45,877 nt of DNA from a virus. Where the stretch lies: positions 1 through 45,877 of IMG/VR virus record IMGVR_UViG_3300044546_001499; one strand, 5' to 3'. Positions 14,886 to 22,108 of the stretch are shown one piece after another (the first letter of the stretch is position 1; each line of letters opens with the position of its first letter). The translations under genes were made by a program, and so were the position numbers. Below the pieces are notes generated by a model that ran no database searches, was not told the origin of the DNA, and saw nothing but the letters and a program-made list of their open reading frames with translations.

Positions 14886-15686
14886 TTGACAGCGCACAAA
14901 AATCAATACTCACAGGGGCTTTGGCTAACAGAGCTAACCTTTCTTGAAAAAATCGCAAACATTTTGACACCTAATTCTAAAGTGGTGGCTTACAGTAAAA
15001 AAGACCACGATATATTTTTCAACGGTGAATCAACGTTTGCGTTTCTTAGCCATAACGAACCAACTTCGTGGTTGCCAACTGTAGCTTTGCTCGCCAAGGA
15101 AATCATAAAACGGATAAAAGATGGCAAGTCCATAGACAGCAAAGTGTTTATTCTGTTTCACCCTAAACTGTACTCTGTACCAATCTTTTCTCGTCTGGCA
15201 AAGAAATGCTCCATAAAAGTAACAAAGAAAGAGGACATTGAAGCAGTCATAAAGAACAACAAAAATGTCTGCTTTGGCACTTGTCCTGAAGGCGACAATT
15301 GTTTCTTTGACTTTGACAGTCCTATTGCGCCATTCCGACAATTTGGTTTAATTAAAATGGCTATGCAACTTGGTGTTAGAATGTGTGTGTATACTTCATA
15401 TGAAGATTCAAGACAAGCTGTCTCTGTCAAAGTGCCACTGATTGGACTATTCCGCAAGGGAGCCAAAGCTCTACGCATCCCGTTGATTCGTCCAACTAAA
15501 CTGCTTATAACTTACACACACATCACCCCAAACATAACTCCAAGAGTGTTTGCTGAGTTGGATGATGATGAACAAAGAGAAGCCGTTAGCAACATGTCGA
15601 ACATCATCCGTGACACAATGAAAGAACATTATGAGTACCTAAAAGCTGTGAACCGCAGAGAGGCTGAAATGCCTCGCTGGAATTAA
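14886..15686 (+). CDS. Acyltransferase-like (LPLAT-type) protein
   Basis: A 266 aa protein. FLSHNEPTSWLP (53-64) resembles the NHxSxxD acyl-transfer motif region (His56) of lysophospholipid acyltransferases. FGTCPEGDNCFF (130-141), then FRQFGLIKMAMQLGVRM, resembles their PEG substrate-binding motif followed by the G..K.A...G segment. The catalytic Asp of the usual HX4D is not in the standard place, so activity is uncertain. Start is TTG 14886 with AAGAAGGAA upstream; the ATG at 14879 is in another frame and soon stops. It could rebuild or modify phospholipids, complementing the patatin at 8275. Confidence 0.5.
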   Translation: MTAHKNQYSQGLWLTELTFLEKIANILTPNSKVVAYSKKDHDIFFNGESTFAFLSHNEPTSWLPTVALLAKEIIKRIKDGKSIDSKVFILFHPKLYSVPIFSRLAKKCSIKVTKKEDIEAVIKNNKNVCFGTCPEGDNCFFDFDSPIAPFRQFGLIKMAMQLGVRMCVYTSYEDSRQAVSVKVPLIGLFRKGAKALRIPLIRPTKLLITYTHITPNITPRVFAELDDDEQREAVSNMSNIIRDTMKEHYEYLKAVNRREAEMPRWN

Positions 15687-15740
15687 TAATGTAGCGGTAA
15701 AAATGAAATATACAGTATTTTAGATTTGGTTGGCTAAGAT

Positions 15741-15769
15741 TTTACTTTTATTGCTTTCTGTGTTATAAT
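15741..15769 (+). promoter_or_regulatory. Early-type promoter cassette (17 bp spacing)
   Basis: TTTTACTTTTATTGC ... TGTGTTATAATACACTCATAGC, class B leader. Drives the long block from 15802 to 18623. Confidence 0.8.
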
Positions 15770-15801
15770 ACACTCATAGCAAGCAATTAAGGAAATAAAA
15801 A

Positions 15802-16314
15802 ATGGACCAAACTCTACTGTCAACCTTCTCTTTATGCGCATCTAATGCCGGCGCATTCAAAAGCAGCAAGCAAGCAGCATTCTTTGCCAGCAAGTTTGGT
15901 AATGAACTGGTAGCAGTTGAGTCCTATGCATTTGGTGAGCATAACGGCAGTCGTCGCAATGTGTCTTACAGCGTACTGTTTGACAGTGTTGGTATTACAA
16001 AGATTACCAAAACTGGTGCAAAGTTGGAAACTACGTTTGTTCGTGGTGGTGTTAACAAGTATGCTGAGAACAAAGCTCGTAAAGCCAGACTTGCTGAGGA
16101 CATGCGTAATGATGTGATGCGAATTGAAATCCCATACTGCGAAACAACAATCGCGTCCAAATTGGCTGATATTCAGATGCTCCGCGAAGAAATCGCTGAG
16201 GGCATTTTGTCCAACAGTCCTGTCTATCAACGTTGTATTGAAAAGCAAGAAGCAGAAGTTGCTGAACTTCGCGCTAGACTTGTTCGTTTACGTGCTGAAT
16301 ATGAGGTAGCTTAA
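15802..16314 (+). CDS. Hypothetical protein with C-terminal coiled coil, 170 aa
   Basis: The first 85 residues have mixed structure (SYSVLFDSVGITKITKTG). The C-terminal 60 are a heptad-like coiled coil (QEAEVAELRARLVRLRAEYE). First gene of a long block of small overlapping genes. Function unknown. Confidence 0.6.
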   Translation: MDQTLLSTFSLCASNAGAFKSSKQAAFFASKFGNELVAVESYAFGEHNGSRRNVSYSVLFDSVGITKITKTGAKLETTFVRGGVNKYAENKARKARLAEDMRNDVMRIEIPYCETTIASKLADIQMLREEIAEGILSNSPVYQRCIEKQEAEVAELRARLVRLRAEYEVA

Positions 16315-16315
16315 A

Positions 16316-16561
16316 ATGAACAAACGAATCAAACAACTTGCGGAACATGCTGAGTTCTCAACAAGAGACTTGCATATTCAGGGCGATAATTTCCAAAAGT
16401 TTGCCGAACTGATTGTGGGGGAATGTGTTGCTATCACCGATGATCTAGTCAATCGCAATACAGATGGTACTTGGTCTAGCAATGAACTATACACGGATTA
16501 CAACGGTGCTTTGTTTGAAGTTAAAAGAAGGATTAAAGAAACTTTTGGAGTTGTAGAATGA
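16316..16561 (+). CDS. FAELIV-family small phage protein (copy 2)
   Basis: An 81 aa member with the full family layout: MNKRIKQLAEHA, KFAELIVGECVAI, and ending IKETFGVVE. It starts one base after the previous stop and overlaps the next gene (ATGA). Confidence 0.7.
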   Translation: MNKRIKQLAEHAEFSTRDLHIQGDNFQKFAELIVGECVAITDDLVNRNTDGTWSSNELYTDYNGALFEVKRRIKETFGVVE

Positions 16562-16812
16562 ATGAACTAGTGAAGGATTGCCCATTCTGCGGTCATACAG
16601 TAGACATGGATGACCCAGATACATTGTATCCTAATGGTACTGGGTGGAAAATTTGCACCAACGGACTGAGGTCTTATCATTCTTTCCGCTTGGTCCCAAA
16701 AGAACAATGGTGTCATAGCATACATTGTGTAACTGCTTCTGGTGGGTGTGGGGCAGAGATAAGTGGCGATTCTGTGCAGGAATGTATTGATAAGTGGAAC
16801 AAACGAGTATGA
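16558..16812 (+). CDS. Lar-like zinc-ribbon protein
   Basis: An 84 aa protein with CPFCGHTVDM near the N-terminus, CHSIHCVTASGGCGAEISG in the middle and a closing CIDKWNKRV. The CPFCG...CGA...WN.R pattern is that of Lar (restriction alleviation)-like phage proteins. Members are assumed to bind zinc, and the name derives from the Rac prophage protein that eases EcoKI restriction. Whether this copy does so is unknown. Confidence 0.6.
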   Translation: MNELVKDCPFCGHTVDMDDPDTLYPNGTGWKICTNGLRSYHSFRLVPKEQWCHSIHCVTASGGCGAEISGDSVQECIDKWNKRV

Positions 16813-16825
16813 ACAAACGAGTATG
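16797..16825 (+). repeat. 14-bp tandem duplication GAACAAACGAGTAT
   Basis: The unit occurs at about 16797 and again at about 16811, next to a third GAACAAAC at 16825. The duplication creates a six-codon frame (ATG 16809 to TGA) just upstream of the real start at 16823. Confidence 0.7.
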
Positions 16826-17011
16826 AACAAACTAATACAAGAACTAGCTGAACAAGCCTTTGCTCCAATTAATGACATGGCATCTGAAGGAATTGCTGAC
16901 AGGAGCACGTTCAACACGCATTGGTTTCGGCTGTATAATCAAAAGTTCGCGGAGTTGATTGTGCAGGAATGTATAAACGCGATTAAAACTACAATGGAGT
17001 TAGAAGCATGA
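16823..17011 (+). CDS. FAELIV-family small phage protein (copy 3, short)
   Basis: A 62 aa member: MNKLIQELAEQAFAPI, then QKFAELIVQECINAI, but it ends after that core and lacks the HFGVE tail. The tail appears instead on the next protein (17008), suggesting that an ancestral copy was interrupted. ATGA overlap downstream. Confidence 0.65.
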   Translation: MNKLIQELAEQAFAPINDMASEGIADRSTFNTHWFRLYNQKFAELIVQECINAIKTTMELEA

Positions 17012-17139
17012 AAGACCCGAAGTTTGGTTATAGTTGGATATGGTTGCTACCATTCTACTTCATTGCTCAACTTTACTTTTATATTCTTGAAAAGTGGTTC
17101 CCTAAAACATACAAGAAACATTTTGGAGTTGAACGATGA
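17008..17139 (+). CDS. Small membrane protein carrying the HFGVE tail
   Basis: A 43 aa protein: MKDPKFGYSW, a hydrophobic helix (WLLPFYFIAQLYFYIL), then YKKHFGVER. The last residues equal the C-terminus typical of the FAELIV family, so this looks like a fusion of a membrane segment to the end of a family member. ATGA overlaps at both ends. Confidence 0.6.
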   Translation: MKDPKFGYSWIWLLPFYFIAQLYFYILEKWFPKTYKKHFGVER

Positions 17140-17534
17140 ACGCACTAATACAAGAACTTGCTGACCAGGCTGACGAATATACTGATAACAAGATTCAAAT
17201 GCGTGGAGAATATCATCCAGATTGGCATAGTATTAGGGATACCAAGTTCGCTGAGTTGATTGTTCAGGAATGTGTTAACCAGTGTCGCCGAGAATGGTAC
17301 GACCTTAATAATGCTGTACCAAAAGAGAATGAAACGTTGAGAGATATTGGTATACGAGTAGGACAAAAGAACGGTGTGCTTAAAACTATTAGTAGAATTA
17401 AAGAACATTTTGGAATTGGAGAACAAACGGTTCCAAATGTGTCTGCTGATGATCGGGCACTATTTTCTGGAATTGGATCTAGCGAATCATTTACAGTTGA
17501 AGGTGCTAAGAAGGCATTTGGAGTTGAAGATTAA
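17136..17534 (+). CDS. FAELIV-family small phage protein (copy 4, extended)
   Basis: A 132 aa member, the longest in the family: MNALIQELADQADEY, TKFAELIVQECVNQC, IKEHFGIGEQ. An extra 35 residues end in a second tail-like motif (KKAFGVED). Function unknown. Confidence 0.7.
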   Translation: MNALIQELADQADEYTDNKIQMRGEYHPDWHSIRDTKFAELIVQECVNQCRREWYDLNNAVPKENETLRDIGIRVGQKNGVLKTISRIKEHFGIGEQTVPNVSADDRALFSGIGSSESFTVEGAKKAFGVED

Positions 17535-17548
17535 CTGAGGTGGATAAC

Positions 17549-17737
17549 ATGGAAGATGAAATTGTAGACGCCAAAGACGAACAAATTTTTGAATTGAAAC
17601 AAGAAATACTTCGTTTACGTGGACAAATTACTTATTTGCAAGAAGAATTGTCGGCTGTTGAAGATGAAATGGATGCAAAAATTAAATCACTAAAAAACAA
17701 AATTTCAGACTTAGAAGATCAAATTGGACGGTGTTAA
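17549..17737 (+). CDS. Coiled-coil protein, 62 aa
   Basis: Start at ATG 17549 with GAGG upstream; an in-frame GTG at 17540 is less likely. Nearly the whole length is one acidic coiled coil (EILRLRGQITYLQEEL, KIKSLKNKISDLEDQIG). Probably a small oligomeric adaptor or inhibitor. Confidence 0.6.
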   Translation: MEDEIVDAKDEQIFELKQEILRLRGQITYLQEELSAVEDEMDAKIKSLKNKISDLEDQIGRC

Positions 17738-17771
17738 CAACACATTGCATTGAAACGAATAAAGGAATATT

Positions 17772-17996
17772 ATGACAAAAAAGATTAAAATTGACTACGA
17801 AACTGCTGATCGTATTACTGTTGCTACACTGAAAAGTTATCGATCAAATCTTAAAAAAGAATTGAAGAAATACTGGAAAAACCCTAAAACAGATTTGAAC
17901 CCTAATGGGTATTGGTTGCACCCAGAAGACGTTGGCAACCACCAACGTAGGATTGAAGCGTTGAATTTGATAATTGGGGATTACACACTGTTATGA
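17772..17996 (+). CDS. Hypothetical protein, 74 aa
   Basis: Lys-rich helical N-terminal half (YRSNLKKELKKYWKNPK), then NPNGYWLHPEDVGNHQRRIE. AAAGGA ribosome site and ATGA overlap with the next gene. Function unknown. Confidence 0.6.
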   Translation: MTKKIKIDYETADRITVATLKSYRSNLKKELKKYWKNPKTDLNPNGYWLHPEDVGNHQRRIEALNLIIGDYTLL

Positions 17997-18220
17997 ACCA
18001 ACGTATTAAAGAACTGGCTGTTGAAGCAAGGTTAATTTCTGCAGAGCCCAACGGGTTTGATCCAACTAATCTCAATGCTGCACAACGAAAATTCGCTGAA
18101 CTGATTGTTCGAGAATGTGTCGCTATTTGTAAAGACATTGATGGAGAAGATAACATTGATGCTAGATCAGGTAGGCAGGATTGTGCTGTAGAGATTCAAG
18201 AACATTTTGGAGTTGAATGA
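17993..18220 (+). CDS. FAELIV-family small phage protein (copy 5)
   Basis: A 75 aa canonical member: MNQRIKELAVEA, RKFAELIVRECVAIC, IQEHFGVE. Overlaps both neighbours by ATGA-type junctions. Confidence 0.7.
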   Translation: MNQRIKELAVEARLISAEPNGFDPTNLNAAQRKFAELIVRECVAICKDIDGEDNIDARSGRQDCAVEIQEHFGVE

Positions 18221-18399
18221 TGAAAGTTGTTATTGAGAAACCCGACGGAAATCCATATATGACTCTACGCGAAGATGATAGACTGGCGTACATTGAAATT
18301 GAAGATTATGATTTTGATGGAGGCCCCGTAGAATTTAATTTTGATAAGCGAGCTATTCCTGCATTGATTGAAGCCTTACAAAAGTTGATCATACAATGA
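18217..18399 (+). CDS. Hypothetical acidic protein, 60 aa
   Basis: Starts ATGATG, so either 18217 or 18220. Acidic beta-rich protein (DRLAYIEIEDYDFDGGPVEF) with a helical end. ATGA overlap with the next gene. Confidence 0.55.
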   Translation: MMKVVIEKPDGNPYMTLREDDRLAYIEIEDYDFDGGPVEFNFDKRAIPALIEALQKLIIQ

Positions 18400-18623
18400 A
18401 TCGAAAAATAAACAATCGAATCCTTGATCTTGCAGAGCAGGCAGGTTCAACTCACAAACTAAATCTTGGTGTATATCAATTCTACGAGCCCGAATTAAAA
18501 CAGTTCGCTGAACTGATTGTTCGAGAATGCGCCGGTGTTACTTTGGATTATAAGAACGATGATCATTATGCAGGATGGTTAGAGTATCGTGACGAGATTA
18601 AACGTCATTTTGGAATTGAATAA
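18396..18623 (+). CDS. FAELIV-family small phage protein (copy 6)
   Basis: A 75 aa member: ILDLAEQAGSTHKLNLGVYQF, KQFAELIVRECAGV, IKRHFGIE. The THK.NLGVYQF segment is shared with the protein at 32788, pairing these two within the family. Last gene of the 15.8-18.6 kb block. Confidence 0.7.
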   Translation: MNRKINNRILDLAEQAGSTHKLNLGVYQFYEPELKQFAELIVRECAGVTLDYKNDDHYAGWLEYRDEIKRHFGIE

Positions 18624-18653
18624 TATTATAATAATGTTTTGTAAGAATTTGAT

Positions 18654-18682
18654 TTTACTTTTATTATATTTTGTGTTATAAT
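18654..18682 (+). promoter_or_regulatory. Early-type promoter cassette (17 bp spacing)
   Basis: GATTTTACTTTTATT ... TGTGTTATAATTAAC. Drives 18732. Confidence 0.8.
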
Positions 18683-18731
18683 TAACTTAATTGTTAGTGT
18701 GTATGAATAATAATTATAAAAGGAATGTACA

Positions 18732-19097
18732 ATGCAAAATGTGAAATCAACAAAACAGGTAATTAAAAAAGACGATACGACAGAATGGTTTTTAAATGAC
18801 GAATGGCATAGAGAAGACGGACCTGCCGTTGAGCACGACGACGGTACAAAGGAGTGGTGGCTGTTTGGTAAACTGCATAGAGTTGACGGTCCGGCTATAG
18901 AAGATCAAAATGGCGATAAGTTGTGGTATATAAACGGTAAACTGCACAGAGTTGCTGGTCCGGCTATAGAAGATTTTGATGGTTACAAAGGATGGTTTTT
19001 GAACGGAAAGCAGTACAGCAGTATTAATGAATATTGTACTGCTGCTAAAATTGTTGATGAAGATAAAACATTGTTTTTATTAAAATGGGCAAACTGA
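18732..19097 (+). CDS. MORN-like repeat protein (HR.DGPA repeats)
   Basis: A 121 aa protein built from three tandem units of about 22 residues, each with W(F/W/Y)(L/I)..GKLHR(V)DGPA.E. Copies start near residues 17, 38 and 60, and the last one ends in a partial unit. Such repeats form a beta-hairpin ribbon and occur in phages and giant viruses. Their role is unknown, though binding to a protein or membrane partner is usual for MORN-like folds. Confidence 0.7.
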   Translation: MQNVKSTKQVIKKDDTTEWFLNDEWHREDGPAVEHDDGTKEWWLFGKLHRVDGPAIEDQNGDKLWYINGKLHRVAGPAIEDFDGYKGWFLNGKQYSSINEYCTAAKIVDEDKTLFLLKWAN

Positions 19098-19135
19098 GTA
19101 TACTATATGATCGAAAAAATTTACATATTTGACTT

Positions 19136-19333
19136 ATGACACTAGAAGATTTACAGTACATTTTCAAAGAACAGCTCAAGTATAAAGCTGACCTGTTCTT
19201 TATGCTAGAAGAAGGTGCGTACGTAGTAATCAAGCGCCATCCTGTGGATGACTTGGCAGGTTTGCTGTCAATGTTAGATAATTTTGCGCATTCTGGCAAC
19301 AACGGACAAATTCCGCAGTTTGTAAAACTTTAA
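19136..19333 (+). CDS. Hypothetical protein, 65 aa
   Basis: Helical protein (LEDLQYIFKEQLKYKADLFF, AGLLSMLDNFAHSG). No good ribosome site precedes ATG 19136. It ends a few bases before the next promoter cassette. Confidence 0.5.
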   Translation: MTLEDLQYIFKEQLKYKADLFFMLEEGAYVVIKRHPVDDLAGLLSMLDNFAHSGNNGQIPQFVKL

Positions 19334-19334
19334 T

Positions 19335-19365
19335 TTTACTTTTATTGCCAAATCCGTGTTATAAT
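19335..19365 (+). promoter_or_regulatory. Early-type promoter cassette (19 bp spacing)
   Basis: TTTTACTTTTATTGCCAAATCC then GTGTTATAAT; upstream half nearly identical to the copy at 20030. Class B leader with ACGCAGTAATTAAC. Drives 19401. Confidence 0.8.
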
Positions 19366-19400
19366 ATACTCATACGCAGTAATTAACATAGGAATGCAGA

Positions 19401-19727
19401 ATGAACACGTTTAAAGAATTTCAACTTGAATCAAGTGAAATCCAAAAGTTGGTTGACGAGTTCTCACAGCATTACAAGGACGATCCAATCGGAATGTATG
19501 TGATGGCAAAAGAAATGCTAATAACCGGAATGCACTCTGGAAAAAATTTCTGTATGTATGCCGCTGAACTGCTTCACAAGTTTAAAAATGCTTCAGCGGA
19601 AGAACTTGAAGATATCATTATAGCACATACTTTCCCTGCACTAAAAAAGCACGGATACCCCGAATTCTCTACTCCAGGCTGGGGAGCAGCAGAACAAGAA
19701 ATGACAAAAACATACTTTCGCAATTAA
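19401..19727 (+). CDS. Hypothetical protein, 108 aa
   Basis: Helical protein starting MNTFKEFQLESSEIQKLV. The MNTFKEF opening superficially recalls the capsid-targeting peptides at 43-45 kb, but this gene sits in an early block and lacks an (L/I)xE site at the right place, so I do not call it packaged. Function unknown. Confidence 0.6.
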   Translation: MNTFKEFQLESSEIQKLVDEFSQHYKDDPIGMYVMAKEMLITGMHSGKNFCMYAAELLHKFKNASAEELEDIIIAHTFPALKKHGYPEFSTPGWGAAEQEMTKTYFRN

Positions 19728-19741
19728 TCTTCTAGCGCAGT

Positions 19742-19770
19742 TTTACTTTTATTATGATTTGTAGTATAAT
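19742..19770 (+). promoter_or_regulatory. Early-type promoter cassette (17 bp spacing)
   Basis: TTTTACTTTTATTATG ... GTAGTATAAT. Drives two tiny membrane proteins. Confidence 0.8.
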
Positions 19771-19796
19771 TACCTTAATACAACAAGGAGTTAATT

Positions 19797-19886
19797 ATGA
19801 AAGCAATTGAAGTTATCCAGTGTATCATTATATCCGCGGTGTTGGCTATTCCATTTGTGTTCTACTTTGCTAGTATGACACGATGA
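19797..19886 (+). CDS. Small membrane protein, 29 aa
   Basis: AAGGAG ribosome site before ATG 19797. A single hydrophobic helix (VIQCIIISAVLAIPFVFYFA) with an SMTR tail. ATGA overlap with the next gene; the pair has its own promoter. Confidence 0.55.
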   Translation: MKAIEVIQCIIISAVLAIPFVFYFASMTR

Positions 19887-20023
19887 AACATCCAGTTTTA
19901 ATACCATTTACTGCAATCTGGTTTATGATACTATTCGTTGCACTAATGATAGCTCGAGTAGTCATTCCAAACAAGAAAGCGCCTCAGTTAGGTAATGTGC
20001 ATAAAGACTGGACTCAGTTGTGA
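19883..20023 (+). CDS. Small membrane protein, 46 aa
   Basis: N-terminal hydrophobic helix (LIPFTAIWFMILFVALMIA) and a polar C-terminal tail (PNKKAPQLGNVHKDW). Translationally coupled to the preceding 29-aa protein. Confidence 0.55.
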   Translation: MKHPVLIPFTAIWFMILFVALMIARVVIPNKKAPQLGNVHKDWTQL

Positions 20024-20029
20024 TCCGTT

Positions 20030-20060
20030 TTTACTTTTATTGCCAAATCTGTGTTATAAT
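20030..20060 (+). promoter_or_regulatory. Early-type promoter cassette (19 bp spacing)
   Basis: TTTTACTTTTATTGCCAAATC ... GTGTTATAAT. Drives the block from 20093 to 21239. Confidence 0.8.
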
Positions 20061-20092
20061 TACAGTATAGACAATTAACTAAAGGAAAGCAA

Positions 20093-20338
20093 ATGATCAA
20101 AGTAACGCATTCGCATTTCGTCAGAATCTTGAATTCTATCCAAGAGACCGAGCAGCAGATCGAACGTAACCCATCAGGATCTTTCGTCGAGTTTAATAAG
20201 TTGCACGCCGCAGCGCTGCGTAAGCTAGTATTAGAACTCGAAGTTGTGGACTATTTGTCCAGCGACGAAGCTTTAGCTGAAAGCGAAAGAGTATTCCATC
20301 GCATGAATTTCTTTAAGGGTTATGGTTTATTTAGTTAA
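20093..20338 (+). CDS. Hypothetical protein, 81 aa
   Basis: Helical (ILNSIQETEQQIERNPSG, LRKLVLELEVVDYL). AAAGGAAAG ribosome site. Function unknown. Confidence 0.6.
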   Translation: MIKVTHSHFVRILNSIQETEQQIERNPSGSFVEFNKLHAAALRKLVLELEVVDYLSSDEALAESERVFHRMNFFKGYGLFS

Positions 20339-20349
20339 AGGAGTTAAAT

Positions 20350-20517
20350 GTGGAACAAGCGATTCAACAATTTAAAACAGACATCAGCAATTCTTCATGC
20401 ATGGGCAGCAGAAAAGACGCTGTTTGTTTTCTTGCCGCAAAAGTTGGTAAAGAAGCTGCAATTAAAATTGCTAGAGAACATGGCTTGAACAACAGTTATT
20501 ATTTTTCTGAAGAATAA
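20350..20517 (+). CDS. Hypothetical protein, 55 aa (GTG start)
   Basis: GTG start 6 bp after AAGGAG. The frame gives a balanced protein (DAVCFLAAKVGKEAAIKIAR) ending 2 bp before the next ATG. The overlapping ATG at 20348 opens a different frame of 46 codons that looks less protein-like. Confidence 0.5.
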   Translation: MEQAIQQFKTDISNSSCMGSRKDAVCFLAAKVGKEAAIKIAREHGLNNSYYFSEE

Positions 20518-20519
20518 AA

Positions 20520-20711
20520 ATGACAGAAGAAAATCAGCCGCTATCAGAACAAAGCTTGATTTTTAGATTACGTAAACGATCAGAAATTCGTCGACAAATA
20601 CAAAACAGAAAATCTGTACAAGAAGGGCGACCAGACAGAATTGCAGATTTATTAGACGAAGCAGCAGACGAGATTGAACGATTAAATCAAATTTTGAAAG
20701 AGAAAAAATGA
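20520..20711 (+). CDS. Conserved small phage protein, 63 aa
   Basis: Arg-rich helix (LIFRLRKRSEIRRQI) followed by RPDRIADLLDEAADEIERLN, a pattern repeatedly seen in small phage proteins of unknown function. ATGA overlap with the next gene. Confidence 0.6.
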   Translation: MTEENQPLSEQSLIFRLRKRSEIRRQIQNRKSVQEGRPDRIADLLDEAADEIERLNQILKEKK

Positions 20712-20980
20712 CAGAACAAGATCATGATCCATCTACCATTTATAGTTATGCACAAAAATGTGGACTGTTAAAATTAAGAAAAAACAGTGATGTTGAAGCA
20801 ATTCTTGAATCTTTTATTGGCTTAATCAAAGCAGACATTAGCGCTGCAGTATCGAATGAACAAGTCTTTGTTTTAACAAATATTACGCCAGAACAAAAGC
20901 TGTATTTTTTGGGTTTAAATGATGGCATTGCTAAAGCAGTAAAAGCAGTTAAAAATTCGTTTTTACCAGAGACTGAATAA
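20708..20980 (+). CDS. Hypothetical protein, 90 aa
   Basis: Helical, with ILESFIGLIKADISAAVSN and GIAKAVKAVKNSF. Coupled to the upstream gene by ATGA. Function unknown. Confidence 0.6.
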   Translation: MTEQDHDPSTIYSYAQKCGLLKLRKNSDVEAILESFIGLIKADISAAVSNEQVFVLTNITPEQKLYFLGLNDGIAKAVKAVKNSFLPETE

Positions 20981-21002
20981 TCAGAACGTTAAATGGATTT
21001 GT

Positions 21003-21239
21003 ATGAATCTTGCCGAATGGTTTGCAAAAGAACGATATCAAGGAATCTATCAAATAGGTGATAGAATAGAAGGTCAATTTAATGGAATTCCTTTTGTTGG
21101 GTCAGTTGGAACTGATTCTATTCGTTATGATGGCGAAGAGCCGCACGTTACTGTTACACTAGACTTGCCAATACGAGTTGAATCAAAGACAACTCGCATA
21201 CTGCGTGTACCAACCGCAACAGTAAAACTCAGAAAATAG
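21003..21239 (+). CDS. Hypothetical beta-rich protein, 78 aa
   Basis: Beta-strand-rich after a short helix (GDRIEGQFNGIPFVGSVG, HVTVTLDLPI), suggesting a small barrel. Its stop abuts the next promoter cassette. Function unknown. Confidence 0.6.
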   Translation: MNLAEWFAKERYQGIYQIGDRIEGQFNGIPFVGSVGTDSIRYDGEEPHVTVTLDLPIRVESKTTRILRVPTATVKLRK

Positions 21240-21240
21240 T

Positions 21241-21270
21241 TTTACTTTTATTCACGTAGTGTGGTATAAT
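21241..21270 (+). promoter_or_regulatory. Early-type promoter cassette (18 bp spacing)
   Basis: TTTTACTTTTATTCACG ... GTGGTATAAT, starting right at the previous stop codon. Drives 21311. Confidence 0.8.
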
Positions 21271-21310
21271 AAAAATCAATAAATCCTTTAACCTTTTAAT
21301 TGGAAAAATA

Positions 21311-21454
21311 ATGTCTAAAATGGCTGATTTAATGATTGAAATTGAAGAAATGTTACGTGATGGGCACGAGCCTAAAATGGTGGCTGCTCTTTTAAATTGC
21401 CACATTCATTTGGTATACGATACTATTGAGAATCTCAATCTTGAGAGTGTATAA
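21311..21454 (+). CDS. Hypothetical protein, 47 aa
   Basis: Helical acidic protein (MADLMIEIEEMLRDGHEP, MVAALLNCHIHLVYDTI); the second half could be a small helix-turn-helix, but this is not clear. TAATG overlap with the next frame. Confidence 0.5.
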   Translation: MSKMADLMIEIEEMLRDGHEPKMVAALLNCHIHLVYDTIENLNLESV

Positions 21455-21507
21455 TGAAACCAACAATTAAAGAATTATCTGAGTGCTATCATGACATCAA
21501 AAGATAA
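21454..21507 (+). CDS. Possible 17-aa peptide
   Basis: TAATG overlap with the preceding stop; reads MKPTIKELSECYHDIKR and overlaps the start of the next gene by 17 bp. It may serve only to couple translation. Confidence 0.3.
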   Translation: MKPTIKELSECYHDIKR

Positions 21508-21712
21508 TGCCCTTCGACGCGCTTACAAGGCACTGCAGTCGTACGAAACATTTGGGCTAATTTCAAATGTCGACTTACTCAAACGAGAAATTTTAATTGC
21601 AATCAATTCCTCTGATGTAGATGATGAACAATTTAGTGATGATGTTATCATGGACAGTGCATTAGAAACAGCCAGAATTTTAGAAAACTTAAGAAAAGGC
21701 GAAGCGCTTTAA
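21491..21712 (+). CDS. Hypothetical protein, 73 aa
   Basis: Helical (NALRRAYKALQSYETFG; DSALETARILENLRKG) with an acidic centre. The RRAYKALQ.YE opening is common in small phage proteins. Function unknown. Confidence 0.6.
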   Translation: MTSKDNALRRAYKALQSYETFGLISNVDLLKREILIAINSSDVDDEQFSDDVIMDSALETARILENLRKGEAL

Positions 21713-21756
21713 ATTTTCTGTTATAAATTATACTTTTAAAATTTTGTAATTATATT

Positions 21757-21891
21757 ATGATTTTGTTTTCTAAAACTCCAACGGACTATCGTGATTTGCC
21801 AACTGATTATGATCCAGATAATGCATGGGTTGTACTGGCAATTTTAGGAAATGTCTTGTCCTTGTCAGTTATTTTAATTGGTTTGGCATGA
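21757..21891 (+). CDS. Small membrane protein, 44 aa
   Basis: Acidic N-terminus (TDYRDLPTDYDPDNAW) and one C-terminal helix (VVLAILGNVLSLSVILIG). No ribosome site is obvious; an AT-rich stretch with TATACTTTTAAAA lies just upstream as a degraded promoter-like sequence. Confidence 0.5.
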   Translation: MILFSKTPTDYRDLPTDYDPDNAWVVLAILGNVLSLSVILIGLA

Positions 21892-21892
21892 C

Positions 21893-22108
21893 ATGAATGT
21901 CTATGAACTTCGTTTGAATTTCGATTCGTTGTTTACTGATTTTAAAGTTGTAGATGCAAAATTAAAAGAAATTGTAGATTATTTTGGTAAACCTGGAAAA
22001 GATTACAACATCGGTTCAGATTCAGGCGGTATTACAATTTGGTTTAAACATAAAAAAGATGCTCTAGAAGCAATGTCAAAGTGGGAAAATCTAAGGACTA
22101 CAACATGA
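21893..22108 (+). CDS. Hypothetical protein, 71 aa
   Basis: Start at ATG 21893, one base after the previous stop; the upstream in-frame GTG is inside that gene. Layout FGKPGKDYNIGSDSGGITIW, then FKHKKDALEAMSKWENL. ATGA overlap with the hydrolase gene. Confidence 0.6.
   Translation: MNVYELRLNFDSLFTDFKVVDAKLKEIVDYFGKPGKDYNIGSDSGGITIWFKHKKDALEAMSKWENLRTTT

Noticed and set aside
19401-19727. MNTFKEF start as a fourth capsid-targeting peptide
   Set aside because: The gene has an early promoter and no (L/I)xE cut site at about residue 10-12 (QLES instead).
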